Source of the DNA: Pseudo-nitzschia pungens
Taxonomy: Eukaryota > Bacillariophyta > Bacillariophyceae > Bacillariales > Bacillariaceae
Direction: 5' to 3'
Length of the DNA stretch: 64,000 nt
Assembly: GCA_037355855.1 (NCBI GenBank)
Contig: CM074767.1
Location: 2,914,001-2,978,000, forward strand
Position numbers and translations under genes: made by a program. The notes under the pieces are model-generated. The model saw nothing but the letters and a program-made list of their open reading frames with translations, was not told the DNA's origin and ran no database searches. Shown here in pieces: positions 9,893-17,691 of this stretch; positions within the stretch are counted from its first letter, which is position 1; each line of letters starts with the position of its first letter.

Positions 9893-11332
9893 TCAGTTGT
9901 GGGATCCTTTCTTTTTAAAGGTCTTTCTGTATTTTCTTCTGTACTCTTTGAGTTCCCGTTCGGAGATGTCGATCTCGTCATCGGAGACTTCGTGGTCCGC
10001 TTGGGCCGTGGCCAGTACATACGAGTACTCGTGGTTCGATAGATTCCTTCCCCAGTGGGGTTTGGAGTGTTGCTCAGCGTCTGAGTCTTGTTCTTTTGCC
10101 ACAAAGTGCTCCTTGAGCAGGTTGATGGTTTCCCGGTTGAACTTCCCCTTCTTGTGGGGACCACCGGTTAGTTTCCAGCATTTGCCGGCATGGACCTTGC
10201 CACAGGTCTTGCATAGTTGTTTGTTGCTGTTGTCCACAGGGCGCTTCTTTTTGCCAGGGGATTTCCCGTGGTGGGTTCCTCCCCCAGATGCGGCCTTGGG
10301 AGTCTTGTTGGTGACACCGGTCTGCTTTTCGAGGTCGGTGATGCGTTGTTGCATTATTGCTTCCTTCCGGATGGTGATTTCCAGGTTTTCGAGCTTGTCG
10401 ATAGTGGTATTAAAGGAGTGGGTGTAGAGGTCCCAACTGATGTGCTCCAGTTTCTCGCGTTGGGAGTGGGTCATGTTGGAATCCAATATTTCCTTCAGTT
10501 CTCCTTGGGTGAAACTTCTTGGTGTTTCCATTTGGTCACTGCCACATTCCCAGAGGCATTCTGGGAGGTAGCTTTGGAGTTCGGCCATTCGATTGGCCCA
10601 GGCTCTAATGCCATGTTTGAGGTCCACGCGCATGCCTCGCATGAATCGGCGGAGGACGATATACGAGCGCTTGCCGTGTTGGTCATTGCCAAAGATTTTG
10701 AGCTTGAGGGCATGCATGCATTCCTCGATGACATCCTTTCTGTACTCCTGGGATTGGTAGTACTGGGTGAGGGCGCTTGCGACCTGTTTCTTTGGGATTG
10801 GAGACTCGAGGTTGTCGGTCTCCGATTCTTTGTCCGATCTCGCCGTGGCTGTGTCGGTTTTGTCGGCGTTTGGAGATTTCTCCTTTGCCGTCTCCTTGGA
10901 GGCTCCCGTGGGAGTTTCGGTGGCGTCTTGCCCCATTGATAGCAGGATGTTTGCTTGGTCCCTTTGCGCGATCTCTTGGATCTTGTTCTGTACGTGTCTG
11001 GTGTGATGGACCTTGTGGGTTGGTTCGGCCAAGTAGGTCCGCGCGAGCGTTCGCTGGACAAGTCCGAGTGCCTCAATAGAGAGGATTCTCTGTAGAACCT
11101 CCAATTTCTGGTCTCCGTTGAGTTTGTCATTGCCAGCAATTTTCTGGTCAAAGTCTCTCTTCCAGATAAGGAAGAGTTCTGGTCTTTCAGTACCATTGAG
11201 GACTTTCAGGTAGTCGCTGAATGCGATTCCACCTTGTTCGCTGTCTACGTTCATCTTTACGGTGGTGGCGTCTTCCGGCCAGTCCTCCCGTGTGATGTTG
11301 AAAGGTTTCAATTTGGTTCCTTTGGTCGCCAT
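9893..11332 (-). CDS. gag: Gypsy gag (capsid and nucleocapsid)
   Basis: This is an intact 479-residue gag beginning MATKGTKLKPFNITRED. It builds the cytoplasmic particle that packages the element RNA. The N-terminal half is mainly helical and charged; near residues 395-410 is a short zinc knuckle, CKTCGKVHAGKC (C-x2-C-x3-H-x3-C), followed by a basic stretch, then an acidic region and a lysine-rich end (KKKGSHN). The stop is TGA at 9,893-9,895, and the next codon in the same frame is the ATG of pol. Gag and Pol are therefore separated by a single stop codon with no frameshift. The 5' neighbour is a 735-bp leader. Confidence 0.93.
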   Translation of the reverse strand: MATKGTKLKPFNITREDWPEDATTVKMNVDSEQGGIAFSDYLKVLNGTERPELFLIWKRDFDQKIAGNDKLNGDQKLEVLQRILSIEALGLVQRTLARTYLAEPTHKVHHTRHVQNKIQEIAQRDQANILLSMGQDATETPTGASKETAKEKSPNADKTDTATARSDKESETDNLESPIPKKQVASALTQYYQSQEYRKDVIEECMHALKLKIFGNDQHGKRSYIVLRRFMRGMRVDLKHGIRAWANRMAELQSYLPECLWECGSDQMETPRSFTQGELKEILDSNMTHSQREKLEHISWDLYTHSFNTTIDKLENLEITIRKEAIMQQRITDLEKQTGVTNKTPKAASGGGTHHGKSPGKKKRPVDNSNKQLCKTCGKVHAGKCWKLTGGPHKKGKFNRETINLLKEHFVAKEQDSDAEQHSKPHWGRNLSNHEYSYVLATAQADHEVSDDEIDISERELKEYRRKYRKTFKKKGSHN

Positions 11333-12068
11333 GGTGATTTAATCAGTTGTTTATTAAGTTACTTTAGTTACACTATTTCTGTTATTTCACTGCTTGTGGT
11401 GAGACTGAGCAAAAAGTGATTGCTCAGTTCCTCCAGTTTTTCTTGCTGGATTTTCATTGCTCTCGTGATAACTCGTGTTGTAACTGATTTTCCCCCTGGT
11501 TTGTCCAGTGGTGGGAGTTGTTTCTCTCTTTAGTTCCCGGGAATCCTGTGGTTCTCCGGAGTTGTTTCTGTTTTTATTTTGTGGGATTCGGTTCCCGTGG
11601 TTCTCCGGCGTTGCTTCTCTATTAAGCAATCACCGGGCCGGTCCCACTTCCCGTTTCCCGTGGGATTGGTGGTGTTTAGGTATTCATTATATACCTTTCC
11701 GGATATCCGTATACTTCGGTTTTGGTTGGCATCCCCTATTCGGTCTGTCCATCCACTCAGTGTTGGTCCAATTAGTCCACTCACTGGATTATGTGTCACT
11801 TTTTCGACACTTATTTCATTATTTCTTTGTTCGATTGTTTCTGCTGTCGACCATGGTCCTGTTTAGGTACTTAGGTGTCTCTGTTGCTGCTGTTGCTCCC
11901 TTCTTTGGGCGCCAACAGTTGCTGGGGTCGGTCTTCCTTGTGCTGCAGACACTGGATATCCTTCTCCCTGTTTTTGCTTCTCTGCGCCTCCATTTTTGGC
12001 AGTCTTTCGGTCTCGTCGGCGCCTCGGCCGATCGATCTCTTTCTGCTCATGGTCATCAGCACTCAGCT
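11333..12068 (-). other. Gypsy 5' leader, no gene seen
   Basis: These 736 bp lie between the priming site and the gag ATG. I find no conserved protein in either strand. The stretch contains direct repeats of a TTCCCGTGGGATT/TTCCCGTGGTTCTCC type phrase (11,580-11,670). It may hold packaging signals, but nothing identifies them. Confidence 0.6.
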
Positions 12069-12082
12069 TGATTTTAAAATCA
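12069..12082 (-). promoter_or_regulatory. 14-bp palindrome at the gypsy primer-binding position
   Basis: TGATTTTAAAATCA, a perfect palindrome, directly abuts the 5' LTR, where a tRNA-primed element should have TGG complementary to a tRNA CCA end. The first bases here are TGA, so priming from a mature tRNA 3' end is not supported. Self-priming or an internal tRNA site is possible (inference). Confidence 0.5.
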
Positions 12083-12269
12083 TGCCATACCCCGGGTCTA
12101 CTAGTGATTAGAAAGTAGTAGTGATATGCAAATTGTGAGCTCTATCAATTAGTCTATTGCTATTGCTTTCGATAGGCATTTGGAATCGGCGATTCCAACG
12201 CCTCGCTAATTTATCCTCAACCTTAATCCAGTCCCGAGTAGACTCGTGACTGTATTCCGGTGCACGGCA
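12083..12269 (-). repeat. 5' LTR of gypsy element (187 bp)
   Basis: Same 187 bases as 6,412-6,598. It is followed by the target duplication GGACA (12,270-12,274). Transcription is expected to start in this copy and run leftward. Confidence 0.96.
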
Positions 12270-12340
12270 GGACAGCAAGCAACAGCAAGGCGTCGATAAT
12301 ACAGGGGGGGATAGCAAGCAGCAGCAACGCGTTGATAATG
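12270..12340 (+). repeat. Satellite of element I, continued
   Basis: About two units of the CGTCGATAATACAGGGGGG / CAGCAAGCAGCAGCAACG satellite resume directly after the gypsy target duplication. They are cut by the antisense copia LTR fragment. Confidence 0.85.
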
Positions 12341-13074
12341 CGCAGTGGCACTGTTCAAGCTCTATTGCATACACTTAATTACTACAAGGTACTTCCCTAG
12401 AGGTACATTGGAATCGATCGAAAGGGGAGGGCATGATAGTTGTTTATTTTAGAGTAGAAAAGAAAGAGCGCTCAGCTCTGTATCGTATCGTATCGTGACA
12501 GCGTTCCGATAACTCGTAGATAATAGAGCTCTGTAGCTCCAGTACTGTATTCTACGGAGTAGCGTAGCGTACGGAGTAGCACAGCGTATTAGATTCAAAC
12601 GTGTGCTAGCTCGTTGGGTAACTGTCTGGGTCAGGCATCCGGTCATAGTACATATTATACACCAATGACCCGACCCCGGCGGTAGCATAGTATCTTAGCA
12701 TGGTATCATGGTAGGTTAGCATCTTCAGTATCTCGTAGCATTAGCAACCCTAACCCTGTAGCATTTAGCTACACTATTGCGGTGCTATACTCGGGGTACA
12801 TACAACTGGTACAAATTGTATGGGACGACCCTAGTATCTTCGGAGTTAGCACCCATACCAAACAGGATAGGTCTGTTGCTAAGCCTGTTGCAAAGCCTGT
12901 TGCAAAGCCTGTTGCTAAGCCTGTTGCTAAGCCTGTTGCTAAGCCTGTATGCTACCAATTAGCACACAGCTCAGCTCCTTGTGTTGAGCTACCAGGTGCT
13001 ACCCACTGTAGCCCTAGTACACTCCTCTACACAGTAGCCTTAGCACAGTCCATAGCACCTTGAATATCTTCATA
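12341..13074 (-). repeat. Antisense copia-like LTR fragment
   Basis: The minus strand begins TATGAAGATATTCAAGG at 13,074, exactly as the 908-bp copia-like LTRs do, and shows their landmarks: GGCTTAGCAACA-type units (12,878-12,950), the CGGGGTCGGGTCATTGGTG block (12,660-12,685) and the CTCTAGGGAAGTACC block near 12,390. The last ~150 bp of the LTR are missing, so this is a truncated solo LTR. No interior is attached. Satellite sequence lies on both sides. Confidence 0.85.
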
Positions 13075-13503
13075 ATAATATAGGGGGGGGACAGCAAGCA
13101 TAATTTTAATTAAGCACATCTCTTAGCAAATCGACTCCCGCATCCCGCATCGTTGCGCCTCTGTTAGCAAATCGACTCCGTCGTTGCACCTCTGTTAGCA
13201 AATTGACTCTGTCGTTGCGCCTCTCTTAGCAAATCGACTCCCTCGTCAAAAAAATTTTTTGCAAAGAAAACTCACACTTTTTTGTCCGTTGTGCACTTTT
13301 TTTGTCCGTTGAACCAAACTCGCATTTAATGCGAGTTGAAAAAGAACGTGTTTTTTAGTCCCATGAAAACTTGCACTTTTTGGTCTCGAAAAAAGTGCGA
13401 GAAAAAAGTGCGAGTTTATCCCCCCAAATTGTGTTCCAAAAGGGGGATGTGAGTTGACAAGTTTGACTCAAAAAATTGCGCGATTTGCGCGAAGATATTT
13501 ACA
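13075..13503. other. Right subterminal region of element I, no gene
   Basis: After a last satellite scrap (13,080-13,097) there are four imperfect direct repeats containing TTAGCAAATCGACTCC (13,120-13,245). Then comes the inverted counterpart of the left end: AAAAGTGCGAG and AACTCGCATT words and the 20-base stretch at 13,350-13,369 that is inverted at 5,811-5,830. Nothing coding is seen. Confidence 0.75.
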
Positions 13504-13516
13504 GTTCCGGAAGGTC
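13504..13516 (-). repeat. Right terminal inverted repeat of element I
   Basis: GTTCCGGAAGGTC is the exact reverse complement of 5,673-5,685. CTG follows at 13,517-13,519, matching 5,670-5,672. Confidence 0.75.
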
Positions 13517-13985
13517 CTGTACCATCTGGTAAGGAATGATTGTGGGGTAAGGCATATGTTTGGGACTGACTACTTGCATTACCAATGCTGCAATCCAGCA
13601 TTCAGAGAGGAGTTTTGCTTGCGTGAGCTAACCCCTAGCATTACTGATACTATGTATCTGAGGAAGGGTTTTGCTTGTGGTGGCTGATCTATAATATTAC
13701 GGATGCTGCCCACCAGCATTGGAGGCAGAGTTTTGCTTGTGTCTTTCCCTTTCACCTTCTTGTTACCCCATCTCCTGTACCCCTTGCAACAGCAGTGCTT
13801 GTTGTGCAGTGGACTGGTTTGTTTTTCCCTGATTGTGTCCGAGGTTTGTTTGAAAAATTGTCATTTTACAACTTGGGGCCTAAACTCTCTTCAATTGAGG
13901 CGGCGATAAAGTTTGGTTACAGACTGAGTAGCTTTTAACCACCTTAGGTGGATTTTCCTACTTAAATAAGTTTATTATTATAACT
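13517..13985 (+). mobile_element. Short LINE-like element B, part 3 (3' end)
   Basis: This resumes B after element I, in the GTACCATCTGGTAAGGAATG region found uninterrupted in the other copies. It contains the GCATTAC..GATGCTG repeated segments, the hairpin AGTTTGGTTACAGACT (one stem mismatch) near 13,909-13,924, a second hairpin CCACCTTAGGTGG near 13,938-13,950, and the (TTA)n tail. What follows is an antisense 5' fragment of the same family, so no clean target duplication was found for B. Confidence 0.82.
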
Positions 13986-14120
13986 ACATGTAGGTCCTGG
14001 GGTTGTGATTTGGGGCGTAGAAGGGAGCAAGATATTGCATCATAAAGTTGTGCAGAAATCTGCGTGTTTTTAGTACTGGAACATTGTAACATCGGACAAA
14101 ATGCACATCGCGCAAATTGT
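13986..14120 (-). mobile_element. Antisense 5' fragment of a LINE-like element
   Basis: On the minus strand this reads the family 5' end: ACAATTTGCGCGATGTGC, then TTTTGTCCGATGTT and the TTTCTGCACAACTTTA block, through to CCAGGACCTACATGTAG. It lies tail-to-tail with element B and may be a partial inverted insertion. Confidence 0.75.
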
Positions 14121-14356
14121 ACTGGACGCGAGTTCCATACTGATGCTGCAAAAGCCATCAATGCTCTCCCTTTTGTTGACACCTCCGATCATGTGGGAGT
14201 TCCCTCTGCTCCAGAGGGAGCCCTCCCTGCCCCAGGGGAGTGCCTTTGCCCACGCCCACGTCCACCTCTTCTCCAGAGGGAGCTCTGGAGCCCAACATAG
14301 TTCCCAGCTCAGTTCCAGAGGGAGACAGTGTTGCTCCTCCTCTTTTGCCAGTGATC
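14121..14356 (+). other. Unassigned segment before a LINE fragment
   Basis: This ~235-bp segment encodes, in one frame, a Pro/Glu/Gly-rich stretch (PSAPEGALPAPGE) after FHTDAAKAINALPF. It may be part of an ORF1 from another LINE, but I cannot match it to anything else in the window. Confidence 0.4.
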
Positions 14357-15862
14357 TTGGCCATTGGTTATTTCCCAGAAGTCTTTTGATTATGTCTATG
14401 TCATCAGAAACATGATGTCTGCCCTGCCAATCTCTGTGCACTTTCAGTGGGTTCAGGGCCATCAATCTGGATTCTTTCTTGATTGGTGGGCACTTCGCAA
14501 TCATCAGGTTGACAGCATGGCCAAGGCATTTCTCTCTGTCCATAGAGCTTCTGCCCATCACTACCCCAGGCTTGTTTTTGAGCCTTGGGCTTTTTCTCTC
14601 AATGGATGCAAGTGCTCAAGGTTTGATCAGAATGCTCTGCATGTTGCCATTTCTGGCCCTCCTCTTCTCCAATACTGACAGACCCATCATGATATCCCTA
14701 TTCCACAACCTGTTTTGAATTCCATCCATTCGTGTGCCCATCAGTCTGTCTTCAAAAGCCTCCCTCCTGGCATGCAAAGGTGGTTTGTCAAGTTTGCTTC
14801 TGGCTGCATTGGTGTTGGCAACCAGCTCCTTCACTACCAGTATCAGGATCACTCCAGGTGCCCATTGTGTGATGCCGACAACGAGAAGGTTTCTCATGTG
14901 CTCTCCTGCAAGGACCCTGGGGCTGCCACGCATAGTGTGTCTGCATTCAAGGGTCCCCTGAAGACAAGGCTTGAAGTTGAGCAGACCGATCCATCATTGG
15001 TTGCTGCCATTGTGGATCTTCTCACCAGGGTTCGGAAGGGCCAGAGCATCTATCCCTCATCTTACTCCCTTGCAATTGCTTCTGCTGTCAGGGCACAGAG
15101 GACTATTGGTTGGCACAACTGGCTCCTTGGTAGGTGGTCTCCTCGCTGGTACCAAATCCAGGCTGACTACTACTCCCACATTGGAAGTAAGCGCTCCCCC
15201 AAACGTTGGGCTACAGCTATCATCCATCAGTTCTTTCTCACCTCCTGGGATCTTTGGACCTATAGGAATGAATGACTCCATAGTCCTGGGGGAACCCTTG
15301 ATGCTGAACAACACCAATCTCTTGATGCTTCCATCTCCTCTGAATTGGCCATTGGTGCAGCCGGTGCACTCCCCCAGTCACACTCCCTTTTACAAACCCC
15401 TTTCCAAGTCCTACAAGGTTACACCCTGACAGCCAAGAGGCAGTGGCTTGCAACCATCCACCTTGCCAGGACGCAGTATGCAGCACCTGTCCAACCAGTG
15501 CAGCCATACCAACAAGAGGCAGCTCTCCTACGAGCCTGGCTTACTGGACCTCAGGGTTGATTCCACTTTGTACCTTGGTTTTGTCCTCTGTTCCTGCTTC
15601 TCATCATGTCCCATCCCTTTTGATACTGGGCCTTCTCCCACTATCTTCCTTCCCATCTCACTTTCTCTCAAGTCCCTATTTTGTGGGACTTGTTTTTGTT
15701 CCTTTCCCTGTCTGATGTCCAAGGTTTGTTTGAAAAATTGTCGTTCTACCACTTGGGGTCCTGACTCTCTGATGGAGGCGACGTTAAAGTCTGGTTACGG
15801 ACTGAATAATTTAGTTCCACCTTTGGTGATTAAAGTTATTTAAATACGTATATCATTATTAT
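14357..15862 (+). pseudogene. 5'-truncated LINE copy H (RNase H to 3' tail)
   Basis: This is equivalent to about 49,670-51,175 of full-length LINE E: the end of RNase H (FQWVQGHQSGFFLDWWALRN, NHQVDSMAKAF), the C-terminal CCHC module (CPLCDADNEKVSHVLSCKD) and the ORF2 end. The 3' UTR shares the LINE hairpin region, but AGTCTGGTTACGGACT carries a stem change, and it ends in a short ATT-rich tail. A Trp codon is now TGA near 14,677, and another TGA replaces CGA at 15,273. It cannot make a working protein. Confidence 0.92.
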
Positions 15863-16084
15863 CAATATCTTACAAATATCAAGATATGTCAAGAGTCCCA
15901 TGACTTGCCAATTATTGATATTATGCTCGACGAACATTATTATTGTTCGATCGTTCGTTCATCCCATACCTTAGAAATCATTCCCATGTCGTAAAGTATT
16001 CAACCATTCTCTTCTCACAATTAATTTTACATCAAGTTTATAAGTATTCATCTTTAAAACAACTCTATCCCATATCACTCCACC
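15863..16084. other. AT-rich spacer, nothing recognised
   Basis: AT-rich sequence between the LINE H tail and a copia relic, with no repeat or coding signal that I can identify. Confidence 0.5.
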
Positions 16085-17062
16085 TAATTCTACCCTAGAG
16101 TGTTACAGCCTTTTCATCTCCAAGGACATTATTATCCTTGTCTATGTTGATTACTCCCTGCTGTTCTACAAAGATCCCAAAGCAATCAAACAAGTGACCA
16201 CAGGAATGACTGACCTAGGCATGCACTATGGAGAAGAGGACACTGTAGCTGGTTTCTTGGGTGTCCACATAGATGGACAAGACAATGGGACTATTTGCTT
16301 GACTCAGCGCGGCTTAGCTGAATGGATCGTAGACGCATTGCATCTGAACAGCAAACACATCTATCTTACCAAAACTTCTTGCACTAAGTTCCTTCCAATC
16401 AGTGCAGACGGCGAACCCACACACAGTGATTTCAGCTACCCTTCTATAGTTGGTCAACTAAAAGTCTCCCAGGTTGCTTGCTTTATCCATAAACTGAAGC
16501 ATTTGCACAAACTAGCCCTTATATTGACTGGATGCTACTTGAAAGGGACCCTTGACAAGGGTCTGATCTTAAAACCTTCAGAGGACACTTGAGGTCTCCA
16601 GCTGGATGTCTATGATGATGCTGCCTTTGTGTGCGGCTGGGGAACTGAGCAAGGCACCAATCAGGACTCAGTCAAGTCCAGAACTGCTGGCTACATTATT
16701 GAAATAGCTTCCTGCCCAGTCATCTGGGTGTCCCAACTCCAACCAATGATTGCCACCAGCACAATGGAGTCAGAGTACACTGCCCTTTTGATGGCTCTTA
16801 GAGCCACAATACCCCTCCTTGCTGTTCACCTTGTCACATTTAAAGTTACAGTCCATGAAGATAACAGGGGCACGCTCATTCTTGCCAATCACCCAGGTCC
16901 AAGTTCTATACCCTCAAGCTCCACTGGTTCTGATCCTGGCAAGAACAAGATAATATCACCATCAAGTTCTGTCCCACCAATCTCCAGAAAGCCAATTCCC
17001 TAACTGAACCACTTTCTGCAGCTGTCTTTGCAACTAATCGCAAGCTGTTCATGGGATGGTAG
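16085..17062 (+). pseudogene. Ty1/copia pol relic (RT end, RNase H, C-terminus)
   Basis: A decayed copia 3' pol. ILVYVDYSLLFYKD stands where copia reverse transcriptases have YVDD, so the second catalytic Asp is Tyr. An RNase H follows with VKSRTAGYIIE, CPVIWVSQLQ, IATSTMESEYTAL and VHEDNRGTLILAN, all family signatures. An in-frame TGA interrupts at about 16,589, and a frame change near 16,905 is needed to reach the C-terminal end, which closes in LFMGW. It is more like ordinary copia proteins than the 52,276-61,578 element, so it represents a separate, older family. No LTRs are seen. Confidence 0.88.
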
Positions 17063-17691
17063 GTATTATTGCAAACCATTGAGAAAGAGAGGGAGAATCA
17101 AACAAATAAAGTCTAACTCTTCACCAAAATGATTTGGTAATTGTGGAAAGACACCGTGACGTCACTAGAAATAATGTCAAATGTCAGTTATAGTGCACTT
17201 TGGAGGGACTCAACTGACATTCAACGAACCAGTTGGATCACGATGACACCTTATGTCACATTTGTGCACCAAAGTTCCTGTTTCTGTCAATCACACAACT
17301 TCAAATCTTTACATTTGACTCTTATTTAATTTTCTTATGAATTTACAACAGTGTATTTCATACCATAGTTCCTCCTACCCTGAAATGGTGCCTTTTTATT
17401 ATTGTGCGTTGGTCTCCAGGAAATTGAGTTTGTAATATTATTTTTTGTAATAATTAAGGTTTATCTACGGCACTTCAAATACGTTCTTCATAGAGAAAGT
17501 CACAATGATTATGTAAGGTAAGTAACCTTGCGGAATTACGAAGTACGAAGTACCGAAGTACTTCGTAGGAGGCATTTGTCCTTCCGAAATTAGTTGTTGA
17601 TTTGCTTTCGTTTTTGATTAGCCAGATCTTCTAGAACACCAATTACACCATCAGCACAAACGCAGTGGAACAAAGGAATTTTTCAATAACA
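17063..17691 (+). promoter_or_regulatory. Upstream region of the golgin-84 gene
   Basis: 629 bp without a coding signal. It contains an inverted repeat TACGAAGTAC ... GTACTTCGTA (17,537-17,546 and 17,558-17,567, 11-bp spacer) about 125 bp before the start codon. No TATA box can be assigned with confidence. The 5' UTR presumably lies in its right part. Confidence 0.5.

Larger units (their letters stand above)
6412..12269 (-). mobile_element. Ty3/gypsy LTR retrotransposon, recent insertion
   Basis: This 5,858-bp element on the minus strand has two 187-bp LTRs that I read as identical base by base, TG...CA ends and a 5-bp duplication. The order from its 5' end is LTR, 735-bp leader, gag, pol (protease, reverse transcriptase, RNase H, integrase), a purine-rich tract and LTR. 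Protease-RT-RNaseH-integrase order with a GPY/F-like integrase tail defines Ty3/gypsy; I see no chromodomain. Identical LTRs mean very recent insertion, yet pol has one in-frame TAG. It sits inside the satellite of TIR element I. Confidence 0.97.
5673..13516. mobile_element. TIR element I (no transposase; hosts satellite, gypsy and LTR fragment)
   Basis: The ends are perfect 13-bp inverted repeats, GACCTTCCGGAAC (5,673-5,685) and its complement (13,504-13,516), flanked by CTG on both sides. Inside them is a long imperfect inverted repeat: ttttcatgggactaaaaaac at 5,811-5,830 recurs exactly inverted at 13,350-13,369, at nearly the same distance from the end, among many AACTCGCATTTTT / AAAAGTGCGAGTTT words. 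The core was a ~39-bp satellite, later split by a gypsy element (6,412-12,269) and an antisense copia LTR fragment. Without the gypsy it is about 2.0 kb. No transposase is visible. A 3-bp duplication fits CACTA-type elements, but the ends do not start CACTA, so the superfamily is unassigned. Confidence 0.75.

Noticed and set aside
9762..11006. Plus-strand frames over the gypsy gag/pol junction (up to 240 codons)
   Set aside because: They are shadows of the intact gag and pol on the minus strand and show no domain.
11508..12071. 187-codon plus-strand frame in the gypsy leader
   Set aside because: Antisense to the element, no recognisable domain, and entirely inside the leader between LTR and gag.
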